A program made the translations under genes and the position numbers. From Aegilops tauschii subsp. strangulata (lineage: Eukaryota; Streptophyta; Magnoliopsida; Poales; Poaceae), in NCBI RefSeq assembly GCF_002575655.3, contig NC_053037.3:143417207-143481206 (forward strand): DNA of 64,000 nucleotides. The letters are read 5' to 3'. Below the pieces are notes generated by a model. The model was not told where the DNA came from. It made no database searches and saw only the letters and a program-made list of their open reading frames with translations. The first letter of the stretch is position 1; every line of letters starts with the position of its first letter. This document shows positions 22,848 through 32,852 of this stretch, piece by piece.

Positions 22848-22865
22848 GCCCCACGGTGGGCGCCA
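22848..22865 (-). other. N primer-binding site, tRNA-Lys
   Basis: TGGCGCCCACCGTGGGGC begins two bases from the 5' LTR and is the exact complement of the 3' end of plant tRNA-Lys(CUU) including its CCA. Confidence 0.88.
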
Positions 22866-22867
22866 AC

Positions 22868-23414
22868 TGTCGTGGAATTGTCACGGCAGATGTCCGTAGT
22901 GTCAGGACTTAGTCGCGAGGCCAACGCATCTATGCGGTAGCTTGAGAGGGGTTGGGCGGAATCGAGAGACACAACACAAGACAGGGATTTAGACAGCTTC
23001 GGGCCCCGGGAAACATCATCCGGTAATAACCCTACATGCTGTTTGAGGCTAGGTCTCATTATGATCATGAATGAATCGCTGGCTCGGTCGGCTCTTTGTG
23101 TCTAGCCCTAAAGATTGTTTCTTGTCCCTTCTTTGGGGTGCCCTACCCCTCCTTATATAAGTTAGAGGGGCGGGTTACATGTGGAGTCCTAGTAGGACTA
23201 GGACTAGTCTATCTTCTCTTACAAGTTGATTACAAGTCAGGGTCTTGCTTCCTCATAAAGGAAATATTCGTCATCCCTTTCCTCTTAATCCGGCCCATCA
23301 TAACATGAGCCGGCCTTCTGGGCTTTGGGCCTTGTTGTCCATCTGACCCGCCCGCCGGGTTACTAATGAGTCGCCAATTCCGGCCGGGTCATACCGCGGG
23401 GTATATCCCCGACA
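22868..23414 (-). repeat. N 5' LTR (547 bp)
   Basis: Same ends and length as 17123-17669; about 10 single-base differences. Followed by the primer-binding site and bounded outside by ATCCC. Confidence 0.95.
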
Positions 23415-24543
23415 ATCCCTCTAATCTTCTAAGTGATCACGTGATCCATATCAACTAAACCATGTCCGATCATCACGTGACATGGAGTAGTTTTAATGGT
23501 GAACATCACTATGTTGATCATATCTACTATATGATTCACGCTCGACCTCTCGGTCTCAGTGTTCCGAGGCCATATCTGTTATATGCTAGGCTCGTCAAGT
23601 TTAACCTGAGTATTCCGCGTGTGCAACTGTTTTGCACCCGTTGTATTTGAACGTAGAGCCTATCACACCCGATCATCACGTGGTGTCTCAGCACGAAGAA
23701 CTTTCGCAATGTTGCATACTCAGGTAGAACACTTATAACTTGATAATTTAGTGAGAGATCATCTTATAAAGCTACCGCCGAACTATGAAAAATAAGATGT
23801 ATAAAAGATAAACATCACATGCAATCATAATATGTGACATGATATGGCCATCATCATCTTGTGCCTTTGATCTCCATCTCCAAAGCATCGTCATGATCTC
23901 CATCGTCACCGGCATGACACCATGATCTTCATCATCTTGATCTATATCAATGTGTCGTCACATGGTCGTCTCGCCAACTATTGCTCTTGCAACTATTGCT
24001 ATCGCATAGCGATAAAGTAAAGCAATTATTTGGCACTTGCATCTTATGCAATAAAGAGACAACCGTAAGGCTTTTGCCAGTTGCCAGTAACTTCAACAAA
24101 ACATGATCATCTCATACAATAAAATATAGCATCATGCCTTGACCATATCACATCACAACATGCCCTGCAAAAACAAGTTAGACGTCCTCTACTTTGTTGT
24201 TGCAAGTTTTACGTGGCTGCTACGGGCTGAGCAAGAACCGTTCTTACCTACGAATCAAAACCACAACGATAGTTCGTCAAGTTAGTGCTGTTTTAACCTT
24301 CTCAAGGACCGTGCGTAGCTACACTCAGTTCAACTAAAGTTGGAGAAACTGACACCCGCCAGCCACCTGTGTGCAAAACACGTCGGTAGAACCAGTCTCA
24401 CGTAAGCGTACGCGTAATGTTGGTCCGGGCCGCTTCATCCAACAATACCGCCGAACCAAAGTGTGACATGCTGGTAAGCAGTACGACTTGTATCGCCCAC
24501 AACTCACTTGTGTTCTACTCTTGCATATAACATCAACGCATAA
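23415..24543 (-). other. Copia leader between primer-binding site and gag
   Basis: Non-coding sequence of the BARE/WIS/Angela type; it continues at 17064-17117 on the far side of N. No long frame. Confidence 0.7.
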
Positions 24544-24562
24544 AACCTGGCTCGGATGCCAC
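24544..24562 (-). other. Copia primer-binding site, initiator tRNA-Met type
   Basis: Minus-strand GTGGCATCCGAGCCAGGTT resembles the usual TGGTATCAGAGCCAGG with a few changes. Confidence 0.75.
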
Positions 24563-26288
24563 TATTGGGGAACGTAGTAATTGAAAAAAAATTCCTACGC
24601 ACACGCAAGATCATGGTGATGCATAGCAACGAGAGGGGAGAGTGTGTCCACGTACCCTCGTAGACCAAAAGTGGAAGCGTTAGCACAACGCGGTTGATGT
24701 AGTCGTACGTCTTTACGATCCGACTGATCAAGTACCGAACGCACGGCACCTCCGAGTTCTGCACACGTTCAACTCGATGACGTCCCTCGAACTCCGATCC
24801 AGCCGAGCTTTGAGGGAGAGTTCCATCAGCACAACGGCGTGGTGACAATGATGATGTTCTACCGATGCAGGGCTTCGCCTAAGCACCGCTACAGTATTAT
24901 CGAGGTGCACTATGGTGGAGGGGGGCACCGTACACGGCTAAAAGATCAAACGATCAATTGTTGTGTCTCCAAGGGGTGCCCCCCTCCCCGTATATAAAGG
25001 AGTGGAGGAGGGGGAGGGCTGGCCCTCTCTATGGCGCGCCCTAGGAGGAGTCCTACTCCCACCGGGAGTAGGATTCCCCCCTTCCATGTAGTAGGAGTAG
25101 GAGTCAAGGAAAGGGAAGAGGGAAGAGAAGGAAGGAGGGGGCGCCGCCCCTCCCCCTAGTCCAATTCGGACTAGTCAATGGGGGGGTGCGCGGCCTGCCT
25201 CTCCCTCTCCCCTAAAGCCCAATAAGGCCCATATACTTCTTCCCCCCTATTCCCGTAACTCCCCGGTACTCCGAAAAATACCCGAACCACTCGGAACCTT
25301 TCCGATGTCCGAATATAGTCGTCCAATATATCGATCTTTACGTCTCGACCATTTCGAGACTCCTCGTCATGTCCCCGATCTCATCCGGGACTCTGAACTA
25401 CCTTCCGTACATCAAAACACATAAACTCATAATATAACCGTCATCGAACTTTCAGCATGCGGACCCTACGGGTTCGAGAACAATGTAGACATGACCGAGG
25501 CACGTCTCCGGTCAATAACCAATAGTGGAACCTGGATGCTCATATTGGCTCCCACATATTCTAGGAAGATCTTTATCGGTCAAACCGCATAACAACATAC
25601 GTTGTTCCCTTTGTCATCGGTATGTTACTTGCCCGAGATTCGATCGTTGGTATCTCAATCCCTACTTCAATCTCGTTACCGGCAAGTCTCTTTACTCATT
25701 CTGTAATACATCATTCGCAACTAACTCATTAGTTGCAATGCTTGCAAGGCTTAAGTGATGTGCATTACCGAGTGGGCCCAGAGATACCTCTCCGACAATC
25801 GGAGTGACAAATCCTAATCTCGAAATACGCCAACCGAACAAGTACCTTCAGAGACACCTGTAGAGCACCTTTATAATCACCCAGTTACGTTGTGACGTTT
25901 GGTAGCACACAAAGTGTTCCTCCGGTAAACGGGAGTTGCATAATCTCATAGTCATAGGAACATGTATAAGTCATGAAGAAAGCAATAACAACATACTAAA
26001 CGATCAAGTGCTAAGCTAACGGAATGGGTCAAGTCAATCATATCATTCTCCTAATGATGTGATCCCGTTAATCAAATGACAACTCATGTCTATGGCTAGG
26101 AAACTCAACCATCTTTGATTAACGAGCTAGTCAAGTAGAGGCATACTAGTGACACTATGTTTGTCTATGTATTCACACATGTATCAAGTTTCCGGTTAAT
26201 ACAATTCTAGCATGAATAATAAACATTTATCATGAAATAAGGAAATAAATAATAACTTTATGATTGCCTCTAGGGCATATTTCCTTCA
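24563..26288 (-). repeat. Copia 5' LTR (~1726 bp)
   Basis: Minus strand starts TGAAGGAAATATGCCCTAGAGG and ends ACGTTCCCCAATA, a CA-to-TA change at the terminal dinucleotide. Length fits BARE/WIS/Angela LTRs. A TTTATATA motif near 24995 is the probable TATA box. AAACG at 26289-26293 should be the target duplication, but its partner was lost with the 3' end. Confidence 0.9.
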
Positions 26289-29200
26289 AAACGGGCCCTC
26301 CCACATGGGCGAGAGCTTGTGCAGCCCTTCCCTGGAGAGCACCCGCCTTAGGACGAGGTCGCCCACCTCAAGCGTCCTGGAGCGGACGCTGCGACAGTGA
26401 TACCACCGCAGCGCCTGCTGGTATCTTGCCGCCCGGAACGTGGCTTCACGGCGGTGTTCCTCCCCCAGCACGAGGTCCATCCCCCGCATGGCGGCCTGTT
26501 GCGCCTCATCAAACGCCAGGACCCGCGCGGAGCGATGCTTGACCTCGTGAGGGAGAACCGCTTCTGCTCCGTAGAAGAGGAAGAACAGGGTCTCGCCTGT
26601 TGGATTGGTGGCATGGTGCAGATGGACCACAACACAGACTGGAGCTCATCGTGCCAGCCCCTGCCGCAGGCCTCGAGCTTCTTCTTGAAGGTCCTCGTCT
26701 TGAGGCCTCTTAGGACCACCGCCTTGGCGCATTCGGCCTGACCATTGCTCCTGGGGTGTGCCACCGAAGCATAGCAGATCTGCTTTCCAAGGTTAGCACA
26801 ATATGTCTTGAAGAGATTGCTAGTGAACTGCGAGCCGTTAATGGTGATGAAGCGGTTGGGGACCCCAAACCGGCTCACAGGACCCTTGATGAACTTGACC
26901 ACGGATCCGGCCGGGATGTTGCGGACGACTTCTACCTCCGCCCACTTGGTGAACTTGTCGATGGCGACGTAGAGGTAGCAGTAGCCCCCAGAGCTCGAGG
27001 GAACGGGCCCAAGATATCCAGCCCCCAGACTGCGAATGGCCACAAGAGTGGGATGGTCTGGAGGCCCTGAGCTGGCTGATGGATCTGCTTGGCGTGGAAT
27101 TGACAGGCCTCACAGGACTTCACCAGCTCAGTCGCGTCGTTGAGCGCCGTAGGCCAGTAGAACCTGCTGCGGAACACCTTGCCGACGAGGGTTCGTGACG
27201 ACGAGTGGCGCCTGCAGTCCCCGCCGTGTATGCCAGCTAGCAGCTCTTTCCCCTGTTCCCTGGAGATACAACGCAGGGAAACGTCATTCGGCCGCTTCCC
27301 GTATAACTCACCGTCCTGGATGCAGTACGCCATGGCCTGCCGGGCCACGCGCTCCGCGTCCTCCTCCTTATCCGGCAGCATCCCTTGCGTTAGGTATTCC
27401 TTGAACTCCGTGGTCCAGCACCACTCCTGAGGCACGAGCGCCAAGAGTAGGCGCGCTCCCGAGGTCGGGCCGCAGGCCGGGGCTCCCGAGGCAGGTGGTT
27501 GGGGGAGCTCCTCCCGAGGCAGCGCCGGCCTTGAAAGTGGCGGTGTTGTCGATGGCTTGAAGAGTCGCTCCTCGGAGACGCCAGGCTCTTGGGGTAGCCG
27601 CTTGGATGCTCTCTTAGCGATGCCGCCGGCCTCCTTGTTGGTGCCGCGGGGCACGTGCTGCAATTCCAGGCCCAAGAACTAGTTTTCCATTTTGCATACC
27701 TCCATGAGGTATGCCTCCATGTGCTCGTCCCTCAGCTTGTATACCTTGTTGGAGAAGTTGACGAGAAGCTGCAAGTCACCCTTGATGGTGAGGCGCTTCA
27801 CCCCCAGGGCCACCGCAGCCTTAAGGCCAGCTATGAGGCCTTCGTACTCCGCTATGTTGTTGGAGAACTTCTCACCCTGCTGGAAGCAGAGCTGCACGGC
27901 GTAGTAGAGCTTGTCCTGAGTGGGCAAGATGAGCACTGCTCCAGCCCCTGCGCCCTGGCGCGCAAATGCGTCATCGAAATACATCACCTAGCTGTCCGGC
28001 GCTTCACTCCCTGGCGAGAGGGACCGATCCTCGCCTGCTTCAAGCTCCGGGGCGTCCGTCCATTCTGCCACGAAGTTGGTGAGCGCAGGTTCCTTGGTGA
28101 CCCTGGTTGCGCGGAACTCCAGCTGGAACGCCTGCAGCTTGATATTCCACTCGGCGACTCTTCCAGCAGCGCTAGGGCTCCTGAGAACCCTCCCCAGTAG
28201 GTAGGCCGAGACGACCTTGATTGGGTGACCTTGAAAGTAGTGTCGTAGCTTACGCGAGGCCACCAAGAGCGCGAGAAAGAGCTACTGAGGCATGGGGTAC
28301 AGTGCCCTTGCATCCCGCAGTACCGTGCTGACGAAATACACTGGGTGCTCGACGAGGGCGGGGGCGTCAACGGGACCCGTGCCCGTCAGAGGCTGGGTGC
28401 CTCCTGAGGCGATGGGACCTCCGGAGCCTGGTCGCCCATTGGGTCTTGCGCCGCCCCGGCTGGGGGCGCGGTTCGACACGACGTGTCCTTGGCCTGGCGC
28501 CTTCCCGAACTGCCACCAGAGCTGCACTGGCTGAGTATGGAGTGGCGGCGAGGTAAAGCACCAGGGGCTCGAGAGGGCGAGGCGCCACCATCACCAGAGG
28601 GCTGGTCAGATATCTCTTGAGATCTTGAAACGCTTGGTCAGCCTTCGGGGTCCAATCGAACAGACCCTTCTTCTTCATCAGCTTGAAGAATGGCAGGGCG
28701 CGCTCTCCCAGCTTGGAGATGAAGTGCCCCAATGAAGTCACGCAGCCGGCAAGCTTCTGCATCTCCTTGAGGGTTTGTGGTGGGCTCATGTCTTCTATCG
28801 CCTTGACCTTCTCCGGGTTGGCCTCGATTCCCCTGTGGGACACGAGGAAACCCAGCAGCTTGCCGGAAGGGACTCCAAACACGCATTTCTCCAGGTTGAG
28901 CCGCAGGTCCACCTGGCGCAGGCTCGCGAAGGTCTCCTCCAGGTCCTAAATTAAAGTCCTCGCCTCCCAAGACTTTACCACGATGTCGTCGACGAAGGCT
29001 TCAGCGTTCCGCCCGAGCTGCTAGCCCAAGGCGATGTGCATCAGCCGTTGGAAGGTCGCGCCCGTGTTGCGTAGCCCGAATGGCATGCAAGTGTAGCAGT
29101 ACATCCCGCATGGGGTCAGGAAGGCCGTCTTCTCCACATCCTCTACAACCATCTTGATCTGGTGATAACTTGAAAATGCATCCAGGAAGCACAGCAGGTC

Positions 29201-29676
29201 GCACTCGGCGGTGGAGTCAACGATCTGGTCGATGCATGGAAGCGGGAACGAGTCTTGGGGACAAGATTTGTTGAGGTTGGTGAAGTCGACACACATGCGC
29301 TCATTCCCGCCTTTCTTTGGCACAAGACGGGGTTCGCCAGCCACTCGGGGTACCGGACCTCGCGAATAACACCTGCCGCCTCCAGCTTGCGGGTTTCCTG
29401 GACGATAAATGACTGCTTCTTTGTGGACCGCCGCGCCTTCTGCTTCACAGGATGCACATTGGGGCACACCCTCAAGTGATGCTCGATCACCCCTTTTGGG
29501 ACCCCTACCAACTGTTTGGGCTCCCAGGCTAATACTTCCTTGTTTGTGCGCAAGAACTTCACCAATGCCTCCTCTTGATCTGGGTCGAGGTTGGCACCTA
29601 TGGCGAAGGTGGCTCCAGAGGACCCATCTTCCTGGACCGGCACCTGCTTGGTTTCTGCCCGATCTTGAGTGAACAA
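26289..29676 (-). pseudogene. pol: R4 pol: RT, RNase H, integrase (broken)
   Basis: Starts after the gag-protease stop with an RT linker (LVGVPKGVIEHHL). RT follows with CFLDAFSSYHQIKM, GLRNTGATFQRLM and the catalytic motif FVDDIVVKS (about 29000). The connection domain with the RNase-H-like segment DAFARQGAGAGAVL (27987-27679) comes next. Integrase has its zinc site (CEACQFHAKQIH), the core with LYVAIDKFTKWAEV, and HPRSNGQAECAKAVV, where the conserved E is preserved. The C-terminal motif MWEGPF ends at the Copia insertion. Order RT-RH-INT is Gypsy. I count at least three frameshifts (about 29400, 28450, 26950, 26600) and in-frame stops near 29015, 28945 and 28285. It cannot make a working polyprotein. 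Confidence 0.88.
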
Positions 29677-29733
29677 CTACTTCTTCTTAGCCGGCGCGGC
29701 CCCCTTAACTCCAAAGGTGGCCTCGTCAGCCGG

Positions 29734-30702
29734 TCACGCCGTCGCGGCGGTCTTGAGGGCGAGCTTGAGCACCACTAGAGCCTCCTTGGTATCTCCAACT
29801 ACGCTGAGGACATCCCTGCTCCCTAGCATCTTCATGAGGTTGTAGGCCGGATGGGTTGCCGCCATGAACTGAGCCAGAGTTGGGTACCCGAGGATGGCGT
29901 TGTACGGGAGGCCAATCCGGGCGATGTCAAAGTCGATCAGCTCAGTGCGGTAGTTGTCGCGGGTGCCGAAGGTTACGGGAAGACGGATCTGCCCCAGGGG
30001 ACTGGAGGAGCCGCCGCCGACTCCGAAGAAGGGCTTGCTGGGGCGGAGCCGCTCGAGCGGTACATGTAGGAGGCTAAAAGCCTCAACAGAGAGCATGTTG
30101 AGGCCGGCGCCGCCGTCGATAAGGTTCTTCATGACGGCCACACTATAGATGGTGGGCGTGCAAAGCATTGGGAGCACGCCCGAGCCGACGGTGATGACGG
30201 GGTGATCTCCCGAGTCGAAGGTCAGGTCGGCCTTGGGCGCTGCCCAACCTGGAGGAGCCCCCTGCCGCGCGGAGGCAGCGCCGATCTGGCGAAAGAACGG
30301 CTTGGCATGACAGTCCGAGGGCAACGCTTGTGAGCCGCCGAGGAGGGCTGCGACAGCGTGGGGCGCCAGTGCCGCGAAGCATGCAGCGAAGAGGCTGCGC
30401 AGCTCCTCCCAATATGTCACCGTGGATCCTGGGAGGTTGAGCAGCCAGGCGCGTGGTGCACCAATGAGGGCCATGGGAAGCCAGTTGGCCACGACCTTGT
30501 CGTCGCCCCCAGCCTTCAACACGGCCCCTTCATACGCCAATAGGAAAGCCGACGGGTCCGTCGCGCCATCGTAGCGCGGCGGCATCTCTGGCTTGAACTT
30601 GGGTGGCCACTGCACCCGCCACAAGGTGGGGGCCAAGGCTCGGAGCCTTCTGACCCCGCCGCGGGCGTCTGTCGTCGTAGCCGGAAGGGCAGTGCCGGCC
30701 AT
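29734..30702 (-). CDS. gag-pro: R4 Gag-protease, compact and open (322 aa)
   Basis: Open from ATG 30702 to a stop at 29734. Residues ~30-120 match the retrotransposon gag domain (PPRYDGATDPSAFLLAYEG, VANWLPMALIGAPRAWLL, YWEELRSLFAACFAAL). Directly after comes GGSQALPSDCHAKPFFRQIG, and then the aspartic protease with LIDGGAGLNMLS, the D-x-G-type active site. The C-terminal half continues with YRTELIDFDIARIGLPYNAI. No Cys/His zinc knuckle lies between capsid and protease, and the whole is short for a Gypsy gag-protease. R6 (38561-39583) has the same compact arrangement. The pol reading frame follows after a stop. Confidence 0.82.
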   Translation of the reverse strand: MAGTALPATTTDARGGVRRLRALAPTLWRVQWPPKFKPEMPPRYDGATDPSAFLLAYEGAVLKAGGDDKVVANWLPMALIGAPRAWLLNLPGSTVTYWEELRSLFAACFAALAPHAVAALLGGSQALPSDCHAKPFFRQIGAASARQGAPPGWAAPKADLTFDSGDHPVITVGSGVLPMLCTPTIYSVAVMKNLIDGGAGLNMLSVEAFSLLHVPLERLRPSKPFFGVGGGSSSPLGQIRLPVTFGTRDNYRTELIDFDIARIGLPYNAILGYPTLAQFMAATHPAYNLMKMLGSRDVLSVVGDTKEALVVLKLALKTAATA

Positions 30703-30759
30703 GGGAGCGAAGCGTGGTGGTGGTGAAGCATAGATTGACGGAAGGAAAGCTTCGGCGCA

Positions 30760-30777
30760 CCCCTACCTGGCGCGCCA
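30760..30777 (-). other. R4 primer-binding site
   Basis: TGGCGCGCCAGGTAGGGG two bases inside the 5' LTR; the same 18 bases occur in R5 (53376-53393) and R6 (38486-38503). It may pair with a tRNA-Arg, but I am not certain. Confidence 0.75.
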
Positions 30778-30779
30778 AA

Positions 30780-31649
30780 TGTTGGATTTCAGGTTCCGAC
30801 AAACCCTTGAGGTTCGAACACTAGGGTGCGCACAAAGATCTCTCTCTCCCTTGATCGCTCTCGCAACGATCGCAAGGCCTAGCTCGACAAACCCAAAGAA
30901 CGAGAGACACAAGAGTTTATACTGGTTCGGGCCACCGATGTGGTGTAATACCCTACTCTAGTGTGGTGTGGTGGATTGCCTCTTGCCCTAAGGATGAACA
31001 GTTACAATGGAAGAACAGCCTCCTGAGGAGAGGTGCTCTTGTGCTTGGTGAACTTGTGTGGTTGAGGATGATCTGAATGACCCGTCCCTTGCTACGATGG
31101 TGGCTAGTCCTATTTATATAGGCCCTGGTCCTCTCCCCAAAATATTGAGCAGGAAGGGATCCAACAACGGCCAAATTCGAAGGGAGACAACTAGTACAAG
31201 TTATCCTGACTAAAGGTGTTCTTCGCCTACCAAAGGCTCTGGTGGTGTCGCCGTCTTGGGCTCCACGGTGACCTCCGTCCTGTCGTCCTGCTAGCCTTGG
31301 TCTCGTTGCACCGATATGGAAACCCTTGCATGATGCCTCGGGACTCCTCGCCTGCGCTTGCCTCTTTATCATCAAAGAGGAAACGAGGACATTACGCATG
31401 CTGGCGCCCGCCTAGCTCCAGTCGTCATGGCTTGCATCACAGGAATCTCGTGAGGTGCTCCTTGCCTTGATCTCTCCACCCCTCACGAGCCAGCCTGGTG
31501 AGGCCGTCCCCGAGGGGGTCTTGTGTCGTCTGCCTCGCGAGGGTCTTGAGTGTTTGCTAGTGAAGATGAGCCGTACAGGGCGGCTGGCGGAGCCACACCA
31601 TGGGCCGCAGGCAGGCATGTCTAGGGACCCCCGTTCTAGGACGCCGACA
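30780..31649 (-). repeat. R4 5' LTR (870 bp)
   Basis: Minus strand starts TGTCGGCGTCCTAGAAC at 31649 and ends AATCCAACA at 30780, followed by the primer-binding site. TATA box at 31111-31118. Bounded outside by GCCTG. Confidence 0.92.
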
Positions 31650-31654
31650 GCCTG
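31650..31654. repeat. Right target-site duplication of R4 (GCCTG)
   Basis: Matches 11137-11141; the two copies join the halves of the R3 antisense gene in frame. Confidence 0.9.
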
Positions 31655-31797
31655 AACTTCTCCTTGAGGGTGAGTGCGTCGACCGTCGAGGTGAAGAGGG
31701 CGTACTGCATCCGCATCTCTACCAACTCGCTCTCCGACGCCTCCTTCCCCCCGGCGTCCTTGGCCGCTCCCTTGCCCTTGCTTGACTTGGGCGCCAT
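31655..31797 (-). pseudogene. Antisense gene of R3, N-terminal part
   Basis: From ATG 31797 (MAPKSSKGKGAAKDAGG), with a second in-frame ATG upstream at 31830. Forty-eight codons are open before the R4 insertion after LTLKEKF. The reading continues at 11141 with LWGREMSGHLATHI and the Transposase_28 block. A lysine-rich start followed by this block is typical of the family. Confidence 0.8.
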
Positions 31798-32193
31798 CGC
31801 GGCTGAGAGGGGGTGAGAGGTCAAGGGCAACGGGGGCGCGGCGGCGGCGAGCAGAGGTGAGAGCTTTGATTTTCGCTTGGAGAAGAAGAGGGGAACGGCG
31901 GTTCCGAGATTGGAAAGGGCACAGAGGGTAAATGAGCAGCGCCCCTGCGGTTTCCTCTTTTTTATGGGGAAACGTGGGCCGCCTCTTTACTATTCACTGC
32001 AGGGTGACGCAAGCGCGCTGCGACCGTTGCATGCACAACCCCCACGTCACGCACTCCATGTAGGTCGTGGGGAAGCGCAACTGGCGACTGAGAAGTTACC
32101 ATAGTTAAAACTCACCCATGCGTGCCCGTGCACCGTTCAGGGCCTAGCCCAACAATGCTTCGCGCTTATGTGTGGCCCAGGCCCGGGGGCTCC
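31798..32193. other. R3 region between antisense gene and 3' LTR
   Basis: Probable promoter and 5' leader of the antisense gene; a weak TATA-like CCATAAAAAAG lies on the minus strand at 31957-31967. The plus-strand polypurine tract GGCCCGGGGGCTCC ends at 32193, directly before the LTR. No other gene. Confidence 0.5.
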
Positions 32194-32351
32194 TATCGGT
32201 GTACAAAAGTACGGGCCTTTCTGTACCCCTTTACTTGTGCACGGGCAGTCGTAGCCACACCTGCGGCCATGCTTGGCGGGGCAGAGGAAGGAAAGGTACA
32301 AGACTGCCAAGAAAGTGCTCAAGCTAGAAGCATGAGGAGTGAAGGGGAAAG

Positions 32352-32672
32352 ATGGATTTCCCCCGGCAACACCCTTGCCGGGGCGGCCTACATAGCCCCG
32401 GAAAGAGACTTGCCGGGGCGACTTGCCCAACACCAGCAAGGCCACCACCCTTGAGACTGAGAGCTCTGACACCATTGACAACATCAAGACCAAGACTCAG
32501 GGGTGCCTGTGTGGTGGCACGCAGATCTTTGTGAAGACCAAAGGCCTGCAAATATAGATAGGAACCAGAAGACGGAGACCCCCGGTAAGATCCTTGCCAG
32601 GGACAGATGAAGACCCCGGCAAGATCCTTGCCGGGGACGGCCACGAGACCCCGGCAAGACCCTTGCCGGGGG
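32352..32672. repeat. Palindromic CCCCGGCAAG...CTTGCCGGGG repeats in the R3 LTR
   Basis: About five imperfect units, at 32359-32381, 32398-32420, 32579-32603, 32613-32637 and 32647-32671. Each can form a GC-rich hairpin. Two lie before and three after the first ubiquitin-like segment. Confidence 0.7.
32429..32539 (+). pseudogene. Polyubiquitin-derived segment 1 in the R3 LTR
   Basis: In one frame the DNA codes residues aligning with ubiquitin 8-31 (core LETESSDTIDNIKTKTQ against the family LEVESSDTIDNVKAKIQ). Then, after a deletion of residues ~32-72, it codes the head-to-tail junction CGGTQIFVKT, matching RGG|MQIFVKT. The nucleotide match is equally clear (CTCTGACACCATTGACAAC). It reads in the same direction as the LTR, ends at a stop shortly after, and cannot code ubiquitin. 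Confidence 0.85.
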
Positions 32673-32760
32673 CATCTACGGGGCCACGGCTAGGCCCACC
32701 CCCACTAACGTTACGCTTCCCCGCGGCTGCGCCGATGCGAGAATCAGCCCGCCAGCTAGG

Positions 32761-32852
32761 CGAGCGCCTGCGTGGCAGCATGCAGCTTCTAGGCCAACTA
32801 GTCAAGCACTTGCGTGGTGGCATGCAGATCTTCGTGAAGACCCTGTCACCGC
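32761..32852 (+). pseudogene. Polyubiquitin-derived segment 2 in the R3 LTR
   Basis: Two further RGG|MQ-type junctions: RLRGSMQLL and HLRGGMQIFVKTL. The stretch ATGCAGATCTTCGTGAAGAC is identical to plant polyubiquitin units. The segment stops at the R5 insertion (32853), so the LTR may have held more of it. Confidence 0.85.

Larger units (their letters stand above)
17123..23414 (-). mobile_element. N: complete non-autonomous LTR retrotransposon
   Basis: 547-bp LTRs at 17123-17669 and 22868-23414, flanked by ATCCC at 17118-17122 and 23415-23419. A tRNA-Lys primer-binding site at 22848-22865 and a polypurine tract at 17670-17684 show minus orientation. The ~5.2-kb interior has no gag or pol similarity that I can see. 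It holds repeats, PPT-like motifs and a tRNA-Lys relic. I count 10 differences between the two LTRs (about 1.8%), so it is the youngest datable insertion here. It must be mobilised by proteins from another element. Confidence 0.95.
13765..26288 (-). mobile_element. Copia LTR retrotransposon, BARE/WIS/Angela type, 3' end deleted
   Basis: 5' LTR at 24563-26288, tRNA-iMet-type primer-binding site at 24544-24562, a leader, then gag, integrase and RT on the minus strand. The LTR start (GGAAATATGCCCTAGAGGC) is typical of this Triticeae lineage. The element ends within RT at about 13765; RNase H and the 3' LTR are missing. It inserted into R4 just after the integrase C-terminal motif MWEGPF. N (17123-23414) is inserted in its leader, near the start of gag. 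Confidence 0.9.
11142..31649 (-). mobile_element. R4: complete Gypsy LTR retrotransposon with nested Copia
   Basis: Minus-strand element bounded by LTRs at 30780-31649 (5') and 11142-12023 (3') and by the duplication GCCTG. Order from the 5' end: LTR, primer-binding site, gag-protease, RT, RNase H, integrase, [Copia insertion 26288-13765], antisense B3-like gene, polypurine tract, LTR. Total span is 20,508 bp, of which about 12.5 kb is the nested insertion. Pol is broken by frameshifts and stops, so the element is not autonomous now. It interrupts exon 1 of the R3 antisense gene. Confidence 0.93.
8031..32852 (+). mobile_element. R3: Gypsy LTR retrotransposon, 3' part, with nested insertions
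   Basis: A plus-strand element recognised by its antisense gene (31797 down to 31655, then 11141 down to 8031) and its 3' LTR starting at 32194. R2 interrupts the gene at 8031, R4 splits it between 11141 and 31655, and R5 is inserted in the 3' LTR at 32852/32853. Its LTR is unrelated to the other LTRs here and contains polyubiquitin-like sequence. The 5' part lies beyond R2 to the left. Confidence 0.8.
32194..32852 (+). repeat. R3 3' LTR, interrupted by R5
   Basis: Starts TATCGGTGTACAAAAGTACGG after a polypurine tract; the first dinucleotide TA is probably a mutated TG. The far end is lost behind R5. Inside are CCCCGGCAAG palindromic repeats and polyubiquitin-derived segments. Confidence 0.75.

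Noticed and set aside
32352..32672. CRISPR-like array of palindromic repeats
   Set aside because: Plant DNA, irregular spacing, repeats within an LTR and no cas genes.
32429..32852. Functional host polyubiquitin gene
   Set aside because: Only fragments are present, with residues ~32-72 deleted and stops following, and they lie inside an LTR.
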